From NCBI GenBank assembly GCA_965220095.1, contig OZ244805.1:248001-312000 (forward strand): a stretch of 64,000 nucleotides of DNA, read 5' to 3'. The position numbers and the translations under genes are program-made. Shown here piece by piece: positions 1 through 8,212 of the stretch. The notes beneath the pieces were generated by a model. That model was not told where the DNA came from. It saw nothing but the letters and a program-made list of their open reading frames with translations, and did not search any database. The DNA comes from Bin87 sp965220095 (GTDB taxonomy: Bacteria > Chloroflexota > Dehalococcoidia > Lucifugimonadales > UBA3495). Every line of letters begins with the position of its first letter. Position 1 is the stretch's first letter.

Positions 1-485
1 TGGAACGCCGCCAGCATCAGGTTGTACACCACCAGCAGCCCCACCACATCCGAGATGCCGGAACGCAACCCACCGGTCATCACCAGGGTAAGGCTGTCGG
101 GCGACGGCGCGGCCCAGGACAGCAGCCCGGCCTTGACGGGAGCGGCCAGCAGGAACGCCACGGTCAGGTTCCCGACGGGGCCAGCGGCGGCAATCGCGGC
201 CGATGGCCAGCGTCCGTGTCGATCGGGCGGGCCAGGCATCGGTCGTCCCCACCCGAAGCCGGATACCGCGGCCAGGATCGCGCCCGCCGGGTCGACGTGT
301 CGCAGGGGATTGCCCATCAGCCGGCCCTGAGCCCGTGGCGCCGGGTCGCCGAACGCCGTGGCAACCAGCGCCTGAAACCATCCGTGCACCACAATGGCAA
401 CAACGGCGGACAGGGCGCAGAGCACAGCCAGGCGAAGGAATATCCCGATTTCGTCGGGCACCAGGTTGACGGATGAGATGAGCAT
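1..485 (-). CDS. Site-2 protease-like membrane protein with degenerate active site, truncated by window edge
   Basis: An open frame starts at ATG 485-483 and runs off the left edge, so about 161 residues are visible. It is hydrophobic and follows the layout of the intact site-2 protease next to it: a first membrane segment, then the active-site helix, then a GDP..R..GRL.GNPL.H.DP block. In the active-site helix the zinc-protease HExxH is replaced by HGWFQ, so the catalytic Glu and the second zinc-binding His are both missing. The third motif (NxxPxxxxDG) would lie outside the window. The family (M50) cleaves membrane-embedded substrates; this copy is probably not proteolytic. It is the last visible gene of a leftward group and lies 129 bp after the intact paralogue. 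Confidence 0.75.
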   Translation of the reverse strand, partial: MLISSVNLVPDEIGIFLRLAVLCALSAVVAIVVHGWFQALVATAFGDPAPRAQGRLMGNPLRHVDPAGAILAAVSGFGWGRPMPGPPDRHGRWPSAAIAAAGPVGNLTVAFLLAAPVKAGLLSWAAPSPDSLTLVMTGGLRSGISDVVGLLVVYNLMLAAF

Positions 486-614
486 GGCGGTTGCCTATTT
501 TACGTCCAGACAACCGCGGCGGGGTGCCGTCAGCACATCCGATTTTCGGGGTTTTAGCCGCGTCGTCGGGCACAGCCAACCGCCGCTTTGCGTTGCTGAT
601 TGGGTTCCGGGAAA

Positions 615-1322
615 TCAGAAGAAGGTTCTGGCCACGTCTGGGCCAACGGCCAGTCCAAACAGGAACGACAACGGAGGGAACAGGATGTTGCTGAGGATAT
701 TCAACCCGATTAACCGGCTGAATAACAGGTTGCCTATTACCAAACCGATCAGGAGGAGCCATCCGTAACGCTCAAATTGCAGGTACGGATCGTACAGGGC
801 ACGGGGCAACAGCCCGCCCAGGACCTTACTGCCGTCCAGCGGAGGCAGCGGGATAAGGTTGAAGATGCCCAGCACCAGGTTGTAGATGATAACCAGGCTA
901 ACCGCAAAGGCCAGGATGCTCTCCGGCGACGACAGGCGAAATCCGGGGTTAAGCAAGTCCAGGCGGAACAACAGCCCCAACAGGAACGCCAGGATGATGT
1001 TGGACAACGGGCCAACCACCGCAACCCACGACATCCCCAGTCGGCCGTGGCGGAGGTTCAACGGGTTAACCTGCACCGGCTTGGCCCAACCAAAGCCAAC
1101 AACCATCAGCAGAGCGAACCCAAACCAGTCGATATGCTTGATGGGATTGAAGGTGAGGCGACCCATCTGTCGGGCCGTGGGATCGCCTTCGCCGTGCGCC
1201 GCTAGGGCATGGCTGAACTCATGGACGGTGAAGCCGATAATGAGACCAACCAGCCCCAAACCGATCACCAACGCGAAGATTGCCGGACTGCGCTCAAGCA
1301 GGTCGAGGCTCTGAAGAATCAC
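615..1322 (-). CDS. Site-2 protease family (M50) membrane metalloprotease
   Basis: The 235-residue protein is strongly hydrophobic with about six membrane segments. It carries the M50 zinc motif HEFSH near residue 34, followed by GDPTAR..GRLTFNP, and the second motif NLIPLPPLDG near residue 158, which supplies the third zinc ligand (Asp). Family members cut transmembrane helices of regulators or process membrane proteins. It belongs to the short soluble-domain-free subgroup, without PDZ or CBS domains. It follows the unknown gene upstream by 39 bp on the same strand and precedes a catalytically ruined paralogue. The substrate cannot be told from sequence. Confidence 0.9.
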   Translation of the reverse strand: MILQSLDLLERSPAIFALVIGLGLVGLIIGFTVHEFSHALAAHGEGDPTARQMGRLTFNPIKHIDWFGFALLMVVGFGWAKPVQVNPLNLRHGRLGMSWVAVVGPLSNIILAFLLGLLFRLDLLNPGFRLSSPESILAFAVSLVIIYNLVLGIFNLIPLPPLDGSKVLGGLLPRALYDPYLQFERYGWLLLIGLVIGNLLFSRLIGLNILSNILFPPLSFLFGLAVGPDVARTFF

Positions 1323-1361
1323 ATTGCCTCGGCGGAATCAGGCGGGTGCGGAGCCGGTGCG

Positions 1362-2105
1362 CTAAATCGTTTGAGACGCCGGGCCAACGCGCTCGGTTCC
1401 GGGCAGAGGGGAACCGCGCCGCCGGGTGGCCGGCTGCGGGCGTTGCAGGGCCACGAGATCGGCTTTGAGGGCGGCCATACCGTCGCCTCCCAGCGTGTTG
1501 GCTTCCACTACCAGGGCAACGGCGCCGGCCTGTTTCAGGGCCAGCAGCTCGTTGGCGGTGGGCGCAACGCCGACGCGAACGATCAGGTGCTTGTCGGTCC
1601 GGCGGGCGCAACCGGCAACGCGACCCAGCCGCGTCAGCTCCCACGGACCGGTCAAATCGGAATTGTCCGAGATCAGCGCCTGAACCGGAATGCCAGCCAG
1701 AATGCGCCAGGTGTCATCGTCCACATCGTCGGGGATGCGAACGCCGTGGAGCATATCGTTCTGTCCGATGTTGATGGCATCCACCTGCGCGCCGGCCAGC
1801 GGCGATACAGCGAAATCCGCGCCGGCGTCCCGCCACATCGCGATGGCGCCTGGTTCCAGGGGAACACCCCCCACACCCCAGATGAGGCCATCGCGGTTCG
1901 GCAAGGCGTCCGGCGTCAATCCGGATGTCACCATGACCACCGCGTCGGCAGAGTCGCGGGACGCCGCCAACGCCGCATCCAGGTCTCCGGAGCAGCGCCC
2001 AATCAGCGCCAGGCCGGGCAGACGGGAAGCCTGGCTCGACCCAAACCCCAGCGAGGGACCGGTTCCCTGCTCAATGCGTTCCAGAAGGTTGAGGAGTTGG
2101 CTCAT
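1362..2105 (-). CDS. Conserved hypothetical protein, possible alpha/beta barrel
   Basis: I do not recognise this 247-residue protein. I chose the ATG at 2105 (MSQLLNLLERIEQG); an upstream extension is possible but is Arg-rich, low-complexity and overlaps the end of the metallo-hydrolase gene. The pattern of short hydrophobic strands ending in small residues (LALIGRC, AVVMVTSG, LIWGVGG, FAVSPL, VQALIS, LIVRVG, ALVVEA) alternating with helices suggests a TIM-barrel or related alpha/beta fold. This is inference only. No catalytic motif is obvious. It sits between an MBL-fold hydrolase (106 bp upstream) and a site-2 protease on the same strand. Confidence 0.6.
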   Translation of the reverse strand: MSQLLNLLERIEQGTGPSLGFGSSQASRLPGLALIGRCSGDLDAALAASRDSADAVVMVTSGLTPDALPNRDGLIWGVGGVPLEPGAIAMWRDAGADFAVSPLAGAQVDAINIGQNDMLHGVRIPDDVDDDTWRILAGIPVQALISDNSDLTGPWELTRLGRVAGCARRTDKHLIVRVGVAPTANELLALKQAGAVALVVEANTLGGDGMAALKADLVALQRPQPATRRRGSPLPGTERVGPASQTI

Positions 2106-2211
2106 GGTGGACAGCGGAGGTTGCTGGAGTTTGTCGCGGTCGCTGATTTTGCGCCGCCACCGGTTCGCCCCACCAGTGCGACGGAGCGACCGGTGGCGGT
2201 TGAGTGCGTGG

Positions 2212-3084
2212 TTAGAGGGATTGCCAGACGCGTTTGCCGTCCAGGCGGGCGATCTTGCCGATTTGCTTGCCCGGCGGGAAGTGGCCGGCGCAGATGGTCC
2301 AGTCGCCTTCCTCGGCGGCATCCAGCAGGCGCGTGCGGGAAGCAGCGGACTGCTCTTTGTCGGTGTCCACTCCGGCGCACCAGGTCGGTTCAGAAATTTG
2401 GGCGATGGTATGCAGCACGTCGCCCATGACGACGCCCCGCTGGCCGTTGGAGTTAATCAGCACCACCTGATGACCGGGCGTATGACCGGGCGCCGGGCCG
2501 ATGGAGATTTCATCGTTAACCACGAATTCGGGCTCTTCCAGAATCTGCTGCAATCGCAGGCGGCGCAGGGGCATGACCTGTCGGTCGATGTAAGGATAAT
2601 TCCGGCGGCCTTCTTCGGAGGTGAACCAGTCATAGTCGGGGCGGGACATGATGTAGCGGGCGCGCCGGAAGTTGGGAGCCGGCATACCACCGGAGTAGCG
2701 CAGGTTCCAACCCACATGGTCGCCGTGCAAATGCGTATGAATTACGTAGTTAACCGAATCGCTGGGGCCGACGTTCGTGTTGTTGACTCCTACGTTGGAC
2801 TCCAGGTGCGGCCGCAGTTCCTCATACAGGTTGCCCGTAACATTGCCGCGATCAGGATGCGGGCCCGGGCCCATGCCGGTGTCCACCAGGATCACGTCGT
2901 CCATGCTCTTGAGCAGGAAAACGCCGTAGTAGAGTTGCAGTTGGCCATTCTCCAGGGAATCCTGATGCGCAGCCCAGGCGTCGGCCGGCACGTCAGGGAA
3001 CATGGCCGAGGGTTCCCGCGATGGGGGAACCATATCGATAACGGCGGTTACTTCAACATTGCCAATGGTTGCTCGGTCTGCCAT
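2212..3084 (-). CDS. MBL-fold metallo-hydrolase
   Basis: A 290-residue metallo-beta-lactamase-fold protein. The metal-binding motif HTHLHGDHVGWN is near residue 115, followed by the family's later ligands in PGHTPGH, in VMGDVLH and in the C-terminal GHFPPG. An aspartate-containing strand (VILVDTGMG) precedes the HxHxDH motif as in lactonases and related hydrolases. This pattern resembles N-acyl homoserine lactonase-type and other MBL hydrolases; the substrate is not determined. It lies in a leftward group after apt (54 bp gap). Confidence 0.88.
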   Translation of the reverse strand: MADRATIGNVEVTAVIDMVPPSREPSAMFPDVPADAWAAHQDSLENGQLQLYYGVFLLKSMDDVILVDTGMGPGPHPDRGNVTGNLYEELRPHLESNVGVNNTNVGPSDSVNYVIHTHLHGDHVGWNLRYSGGMPAPNFRRARYIMSRPDYDWFTSEEGRRNYPYIDRQVMPLRRLRLQQILEEPEFVVNDEISIGPAPGHTPGHQVVLINSNGQRGVVMGDVLHTIAQISEPTWCAGVDTDKEQSAASRTRLLDAAEEGDWTICAGHFPPGKQIGKIARLDGKRVWQSL

Positions 3085-3138
3085 TCCAGTTTTCCTCCTG
3101 AATGCACTGCTATATGGGGTTTGGACTACTCGTCGACT

Positions 3139-3669
3139 TCACTCGTCAACTTCAAAAGTTACCAGAGAGTAAAGATTGTAGTCGGACAGCGTGTCGCGGC
3201 CGCCCAATCCGATGAGTTCGATGACCACACCGATGGCGGTTGCGGTGCCACCAGCCCGTTCAATCAGTCTGGCCGCCGCTTGCAGGCTGCCGCCAGTGGC
3301 CAGCAGGTCGTCGATAATCAGCACGCGGGCGCCAGGGGCGATGTCCCCAGCGTGCATTTCCAGCGTGTTCTGGCCGTATTCCAGGCTGTAATCGAACTCC
3401 AGCGTCTCACCCGGCAGTTTGCCCGCCTTGCGAATTAACACCAGCGGCAAGCCCATGCGCACCGCCATCGGCGCGGCGAACAGGAACCCGCGTGAATCGA
3501 CGGCGGCCAGGCAGTCAATATTTCTGCCTTTCGCACCAGCCACCATGCGATCGATGGTGTCCCCGAAGGCGGCCGGCGACAGCAGCAACGACGTAATGTC
3601 CTTGAACTGCACCCCGGGCACCGGGAAGTCGGGTACGTTGCGGATGTGTTCAGTCAGGTCAACAGGCAT
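3139..3669 (-). CDS. apt: Adenine phosphoribosyltransferase
   Basis: A 176-residue protein of normal Apt length. It catalyses adenine + PRPP to AMP + PPi in purine salvage. The PRPP-binding signature VLIIDDLLATGGS is near residue 126. The N-terminal FPVPGVQFKDITSLL block and the DSRGFLFAAPMA segment are both typical of Apt and distinguish it from other phosphoribosyltransferases. It is the first gene of the leftward group ending at the window edge. Confidence 0.95.
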   Translation of the reverse strand: MPVDLTEHIRNVPDFPVPGVQFKDITSLLLSPAAFGDTIDRMVAGAKGRNIDCLAAVDSRGFLFAAPMAVRMGLPLVLIRKAGKLPGETLEFDYSLEYGQNTLEMHAGDIAPGARVLIIDDLLATGGSLQAAARLIERAGGTATAIGVVIELIGLGGRDTLSDYNLYSLVTFEVDE

Positions 3670-3800
3670 AACGCGGTGGCTGGCGTCAATTTTGCCGCCG
3701 AAACGGGCATCGACGTGGGCCTAATTAGTCTAGTATCCGCCGCAGATACAGTCAACCGCTTCATACCGGCCACCAGCGCCTTTTCAAAGTCCCCCAACCT

Positions 3801-3826
3801 CCGCTCATGGTGAGCTTGTCGAACCA
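3801..3826 (+). repeat. Dispersed palindromic repeat (CTTGTCGA family), copy 1
   Basis: The gap 3670-3995 has no gene I can support. It holds one copy of a short palindrome in which GGTGAGC and its partner flank TTGTCGA and ACC, preceded by CCGCTCAT. Related copies occur near 30258, at 31752-31777 and inverted at 46952-46977, with paired changes in the arms. A spurious frame crossing it would encode VRQAHHERR and was ignored. Confidence 0.75.
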
Positions 3827-3995
3827 TCAGCGAAATTTGCCAATCCCGCCCGGTCAAACAAATACCTGGTCGAACTGCTAATTCGAGAGCAGGGTTATAC
3901 GAAAAACTCGTGCCGGACTCGCATAAGCAAAGCGCGCAACAGCATTAACGCTGGCCGCGGCAATGATGCCTTAAACCTGTAAGCGTCACGACAGC

Positions 3996-4721
3996 CTACC
4001 CATCCGATTGCCGGAAGCGCAACTCTGCTTCCAGCTGCCGTATGCGCTCCTCGGCGGCATCCCGTTGCGCAATGGCATCGTCGCGCTGGGCTTTGGCCTC
4101 GGTCAGGTCGGACAGGTATTCTTGCGTAACCGGGTCATAAAAACGTAATCTCCCACTAACCCAGTGCAACTCCAGCCCCAAAGCGACGCTGTATCCTCGA
4201 CTTATCCCGTCCGGTCCGGCCTCAACCTCAATGGGCTCGTATGCCCCGTTCACCAGCCGGTCGCCGGCCAACGCGGCATCGTGGAAGCGCCCTCCGGTGC
4301 GGTCAAAGCGCCAGTATTCGGCCACTCCATAGCCAGCGTAGATGTCTCGCTTGACGGTGTAATCCCTACGGCCCGTGCTTACCGAGGCCACTTCCAGCAC
4401 GAAATCCGGCGGCTTGCCGATTTCGCTAATCGTATAACCATTGGCCTCCGTAATGTCCGCCGGGGGTACGGCAACTCCGAAAGCGACCACGCAGTCCGGG
4501 CGCGGAGCTCGCGGAAGTTCGCTGGCCTCGTAACAGAGATAGCCGTCGCCGTTAACGAAAACGTTGGGCAGCCGGTGGAAATGATCTTCCAGCACCAGAA
4601 TCGCCCGGGCTATGTGGGGTAGCTGCTGCATGGCGTCAGGCGGCTTGGGCGGGTCGGGCAACGGGGTCAGACGCCGGCCTTCGCCAGCCGGCTGCGGTGT
4701 GGATGCTGGCTTGGTGGTCAT
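3996..4721 (-). CDS. Uma2 family endonuclease-like protein (DUF820)
   Basis: A 241-residue protein of the Uma2/DUF820 family, which has a PD-(D/E)XK nuclease-like fold; members are abundant in Chloroflexota and Cyanobacteria and poorly understood. Visible signatures are APRPDCVVAFG (the catalytic Asp strand), PDFVLEVAS (the E-x-K-like strand, here with Val-Ala-Ser) and DYTVKRDIYAGYGVAEYWRFD. The C terminus is a charged Q/E/R-rich coiled coil. The ATG at 4721 (MTTKPAS) was preferred over upstream Met codons because the extension is Arg/Pro-rich. It stands alone after the yraN group. Confidence 0.85.
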   Translation of the reverse strand: MTTKPASTPQPAGEGRRLTPLPDPPKPPDAMQQLPHIARAILVLEDHFHRLPNVFVNGDGYLCYEASELPRAPRPDCVVAFGVAVPPADITEANGYTISEIGKPPDFVLEVASVSTGRRDYTVKRDIYAGYGVAEYWRFDRTGGRFHDAALAGDRLVNGAYEPIEVEAGPDGISRGYSVALGLELHWVSGRLRFYDPVTQEYLSDLTEAKAQRDDAIAQRDAAEERIRQLEAELRFRQSDG

Positions 4722-4786
4722 GGCGGGCCTCGTTGCGCGGCGGTTATGTGGTGGCGATGGTGCGCAATTATAGCACCGACTGCCGG

Positions 4787-5161
4787 CTACCCTTCCACCG
4801 CGTTTTGCAAGTGTCGGATGCTCTCCACACGCTGCCCGGCGCCGAGGCGAATTGCGATGAGGTCGATGCGCCAATCTAGGCCGGCGTCCTCGTCGACACG
4901 CTGGGACAAAAACTCCTGGGCGGTTAGCGTGAGGCGTTGCGCCTTGCTGGCGGTAACGGATTCTTCCGGCTCGCCAAACCGACCGCTGCGGCGGGTGCGA
5001 ACCTCCACGAACACCCAGGTTAGACCGTCCCGCGCGATGAGATCGACCTCACCCCAGCGGCAGCGGTAGTTCGCCTGCACGATCCGGTAACCCTGCGCTT
5101 CCAGATGCGAGCGGGCCAACCGTTCCCCGATGCGGCCAATGTCCTGGGGAGACAGGCTCAC
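4787..5161 (-). CDS. yraN: YraN family protein (UPF0102), nuclease-like
   Basis: A 124-residue protein with the full UPF0102 pattern: an N-terminal IGRIGERLARSHLEAQGY, then WGEVDLIARDG..WVFVEVRTR, which is the D-ExK core of a Holliday-junction-resolvase-like fold, and the C-terminal WRIDLIAI. Its biochemical role is not established. It begins with GTG at 5161 and overlaps the rnhB stop by four bases (GTGA), so translation is probably coupled. The pairing rnhB-yraN is conserved in many bacteria. Confidence 0.92.
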   Translation of the reverse strand: MSLSPQDIGRIGERLARSHLEAQGYRIVQANYRCRWGEVDLIARDGLTWVFVEVRTRRSGRFGEPEESVTASKAQRLTLTAQEFLSQRVDEDAGLDWRIDLIAIRLGAGQRVESIRHLQNAVEG

Positions 5162-5823
5162 CGGCGGGCGGCGCGGGCGGGTGAGCGGCGGCGTTCCGCG
5201 GGTGGGTTTGGCTCTTCTCGCAACGGGCGGAAAGAACGCCGGTGGATTGGGCAGGGGCCGTTTTCGGCCAAAATCTGCATATGGAGGCGGGTGGCGTAGC
5301 CTTTGTGCTGGGCAAACCCGTAGCCGGGATAAACCAGCGCAGCCATCTGCATTTCCCGGTCGCGGTGTACCTTGGCCAGGATGCTGGCCGCCGCAATCGA
5401 CAGGGACTTGGCGTCGCCCTTAACGATGCGTTGGTAAGGCAAGTGGCACTCGGTGATGTGCACCCAGTCCAGCAGCAATGCGTCCGGAGCCTGGCGCAGG
5501 TTCGACACGGCGGCCATCATCGCCTGCACGACTGCATTGCCAATGCCGATCTGGTCAATCTCGGTCGATGCAACCTGCGCCACCGACCAGGCCAGGGCGT
5601 AGTGCCGGATCGCGGTTGCCGCTGCTTCGCGGCGTGCAGCCGTCAGCCGTTTGCTGTCGTCGATGCCGGCCAGCCAGTCCTCGTCGCCGCGCAGGTCGAG
5701 GGGCAGTATGACGGCGGCGGCGGTTACCGGGCCGGCCAGCGGCCCTCGTCCCGCCTCGTCAACACCCGCGATGAGTCGCCGGCCATTTTCGCGAAACCCA
5801 ATCTCCAACGCCAGGTCAGGCAT
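5158..5823 (-). CDS. rnhB: Ribonuclease HII
   Basis: RNase HII removes ribonucleotides and RNA primers from RNA:DNA hybrids. The N terminus carries LIAGVDEAGRGPLAG, with the catalytic DE pair at residues 22-23. Further acidic residues come from DDSKRLT, LLLDWV and KGDAKSLSIAAASILAKVHRD, all in family order. I chose the ATG at 5823 (221 residues) because it overlaps the mnmA stop in ATGCCTGA, a typical coupling; an upstream ATG at 5889 would add 22 residues inside mnmA. The 3' end overlaps the yraN start. Confidence 0.93.
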   Translation of the reverse strand: MPDLALEIGFRENGRRLIAGVDEAGRGPLAGPVTAAAVILPLDLRGDEDWLAGIDDSKRLTAARREAAATAIRHYALAWSVAQVASTEIDQIGIGNAVVQAMMAAVSNLRQAPDALLLDWVHITECHLPYQRIVKGDAKSLSIAAASILAKVHRDREMQMAALVYPGYGFAQHKGYATRLHMQILAENGPCPIHRRSFRPLREEPNPPAERRRSPARAARR

Positions 5824-6973
5824 TGGAAACTGCTGCCGGAGTTGGCGCAACGGCGTGTGGCGCTGAGGCCGGCGGTCGGTGGCCGGCAATCACTCCACCG
5901 CCCAGCACCGCATCGCCGTGGTAAAAGACGGCGGCCTGCCCCGGTGTGATGGCGCGCTGCGGTTGCTGGAAACGCACCACTGCTCCGTCGCCAACGGGCG
6001 TTACGGTTGCCGGCGCCTCGGCGAATTTGTAGCGAATCTTGACGGTAACGTCCAACTCTCCGACCGGGGCCACACCGGAAACCCACGACACCGGCACGGC
6101 GTACAGGTCTTGCTGATACAACTGATCCTCAGAACCCACCACCACCTGGCGGGTGTCCGGTTCCAGCCTGATGACAAAGCGCGGCGGCCCTCCGGACAGG
6201 CCGAGGCCGCGACGCTGCCCGACCGTGAAATACTGGATGCCATCGTGCTGGGCCAGCACATTGCCGGCGTCGTCTACGATGTCGCCGGGATTTTCATCGG
6301 TGCGCTGCCGGATGAACTCGCGATAGTCGCCGGAGGGTATGAAGCAGATGTCCTGGCTGTCGGCCTTGTCGGCGTTGGGGAAGCCGGCGTCGGCAGCCAG
6401 CTGGCGAATGTCAGCCTTGGGATGATGACCAATCGGCATCAGGGTGGCCGCCAGTTGATCCTGACGCATCCCGAAAAGCACGTAGGACTGGTCTTTGTCG
6501 GCGTCGGCTCCACGCAGTAGGGACCAGCCGCTGGCGCCGTCCGGTTCGATGCGGGCGTAGTGGCCGGTGGCAACGTGGCTGGCGCGCATCAGCTGGGCCC
6601 GCTGGGCCAGGAAACTGAACTTTATCTTGTCATTGCAGGCGATGCAGGGGTGGGGGGTGCGCCCGCTTTCATACTCCCGCTGGAAGTAGTCGATGACAAA
6701 GGTGCGAAATTCCTGCTGCACGTTCAGCACGTAGTGGGGCACGCCAAGAATGCGGCACACGGCGCGGGCATCCTCCACATCGTCGATGGTGCAGCAGCCC
6801 CGGTAGTAATCGGGCAGGTCGGCCTGGTCGATGTCGTAAAGCTTCATCGTAACGCCGATGACATCGTAGCCCTGCCGGTGCAACAGCAGCGCAGCCACCG
6901 ACGAATCCACGCCGCCGCTCATGGCCACGACGACGCGGTTGCCGGGGAGTGAGATGTTATTCATGGCGTTCAT
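5816..6973 (-). CDS. mnmA: tRNA-specific 2-thiouridylase
   Basis: MnmA adds sulfur to U34 of Lys, Glu and Gln tRNAs using ATP and a persulfide donor. The 385-residue protein has the PP-loop SGGVDSSVAA near residue 19, the HPCIACNDKIKF catalytic Cys region, DKDQSYVLF for tRNA contacts, and the second catalytic Cys in DSQDICFIP. The C-terminal beta-barrel (FTVGQRRGLG, RYKFAEAPA) is complete. It is the first gene of the mnmA-rnhB-yraN group. Confidence 0.95.
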   Translation of the reverse strand: MNAMNNISLPGNRVVVAMSGGVDSSVAALLLHRQGYDVIGVTMKLYDIDQADLPDYYRGCCTIDDVEDARAVCRILGVPHYVLNVQQEFRTFVIDYFQREYESGRTPHPCIACNDKIKFSFLAQRAQLMRASHVATGHYARIEPDGASGWSLLRGADADKDQSYVLFGMRQDQLAATLMPIGHHPKADIRQLAADAGFPNADKADSQDICFIPSGDYREFIRQRTDENPGDIVDDAGNVLAQHDGIQYFTVGQRRGLGLSGGPPRFVIRLEPDTRQVVVGSEDQLYQQDLYAVPVSWVSGVAPVGELDVTVKIRYKFAEAPATVTPVGDGAVVRFQQPQRAITPGQAAVFYHGDAVLGGGVIAGHRPPASAPHAVAPTPAAVSNA

Positions 6974-7119
6974 TGGCTGGTATCAGGCGCTTACGGATGG
7001 CGGCATCTAAGCAGGCGAGCGCTGCTTGCGGCAGCTACGATGGTAGTATAGCATCAGCCATGTCGCCCGAATAATTCGATACCGTACCAGAAAATTGCGA
7101 AACTCCGGTCCCTGCCTAC

Positions 7120-7212
7120 TGTCATTGCGAGGAGCGTAGCGACGTGGCAATCCCGTTGCAGCAATGGCGGCGGTTTCAGCGACGAGATTGTCGCGCTGCG
7201 CTCGCAATGACA
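7120..7212. repeat. Inverted-repeat element (TGTCATTGCGAG family), copy A
   Basis: The 93-bp element begins TGTCATTGCGAGGAGCG and ends CTCGCAATGACA, so the ends are inverted copies. The arms continue inward with GTGGCAATC and its partner GATTGTC. It fills the space between mnmA and the LLM gene. Three relatives lie at 30159-30315, 31402-31545 and 33791-33921. It has no coding capacity and resembles a MITE or REP-like element. Confidence 0.85.
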
Positions 7213-7251
7213 AGCTTTGCAATTTTCTCACCATACGACGGAGGCTGCCCT

Positions 7252-8205
7252 ATGCCCGTTTCATTCGGATGCTCTCTCCCCAGCAGAGGCGAAATGGCGT
7301 CGCCCGACAACCTGCGCCGGCTGGCCCAACGGGCCGAAGACCTGTCCTTTGACCACGTGTGGGTAAGCGACCATATCGTGATTCCCCACGAGGTCGATTC
7401 CTTCTACCCTTATGCCGCCGACGGCGTGGCTCCGTTCCAACGAGACAATACCTACTTCGAACCGCTGGCCGCGCTGAACTTCCTGGCCGGCTGCACGACT
7501 CGGGTCAAACTGGGCACCCACGTCCTGATTCTGCCGTACCGGAACCCGGTGCTGACCGCCAAGATTCTGGCAACCCTGGACGTGCTCAGCGGTGGCCGCC
7601 TGATTCTGGGCGCCGGCGTGGGCTGGATGGAGGAGGAGTTTCTGGCGATGGGACTGGATACCTACGCCCAACGTGGTGAGGTTACCAACGAGTACATCCA
7701 AATTTTCAAGGAACTATGGACTTCGGAGCGGCCCGAGTTTCATGGCAAGCATTACGACATCAGCGAAGTGGGGTTCCTGCCCAAACCGGTGCAGCAGCCA
7801 CACCCGCCCATCTGGATCGGCGGCCATACCAACCCGGCCATCCGGAGGGCGGCGACGCTGGGCGATGGCTGGATGCCCATCGGATTGCGACCGCCGGCCA
7901 TCCTGGAACCGGAAGAAATGGCCGAGAAAGTGGCCCGCCTGCGTCGCATCAGCGCCCGGGCCGGGCGAGCCGAAGACGCCGTGGACCTGGTTTTCAGCAC
8001 CGATTGCATCTTCCAGAATGACACCGGCAACGACCGATGCCTGGTGTCGGGCCGGCCGGAGCAGATTGCCGCCGACCTGCGCCAATACCAGGACCTGGGG
8101 GTAACCCATTTCATCTTCAGCTTCCCCGCCAACACCGCCGACGAACAGCAACAGGCGATGGAACGTTTCTCCCGGGAAGTCATGCCATTGATCCCGGCGG
8201 TTTAG
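7252..8205 (+). CDS. LLM class flavin/F420-dependent oxidoreductase
   Basis: A 317-residue luciferase-like monooxygenase-fold protein, a TIM barrel that uses FMN or F420. Diagnostic segments are FDHVWVSDHIVIP, LGTHVLILPYRNPVLTAKILATLDVLSGGRLILGAGVGW, and HPPIWIGGH with the C-terminal GDGWMPIG. The spread matches the TIGR03619-type F420-dependent subfamily; the cofactor is inferred. The start at 7252 has GGAGG about seven bases upstream, and an in-frame extension to 7144 would lie within the repeat and is rejected. hsdR begins seven bases after its stop. Confidence 0.9.
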   Translation: MPVSFGCSLPSRGEMASPDNLRRLAQRAEDLSFDHVWVSDHIVIPHEVDSFYPYAADGVAPFQRDNTYFEPLAALNFLAGCTTRVKLGTHVLILPYRNPVLTAKILATLDVLSGGRLILGAGVGWMEEEFLAMGLDTYAQRGEVTNEYIQIFKELWTSERPEFHGKHYDISEVGFLPKPVQQPHPPIWIGGHTNPAIRRAATLGDGWMPIGLRPPAILEPEEMAEKVARLRRISARAGRAEDAVDLVFSTDCIFQNDTGNDRCLVSGRPEQIAADLRQYQDLGVTHFIFSFPANTADEQQQAMERFSREVMPLIPAV

Positions 8206-8212
8206 GCTTGCG

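Noticed and set aside
1209..3438. Very long rightward open frames (406 and 582 codons) across the apt to site-2 protease region
   Set aside because: They are antisense shadows of well-supported leftward genes in GC-rich DNA, with low-complexity translations and no recognisable domains.
3654..3857. Small leftward frame encoding MVRQAHHERR
   Set aside because: The recognisable peptide is the translated dispersed palindrome, a common false gene.
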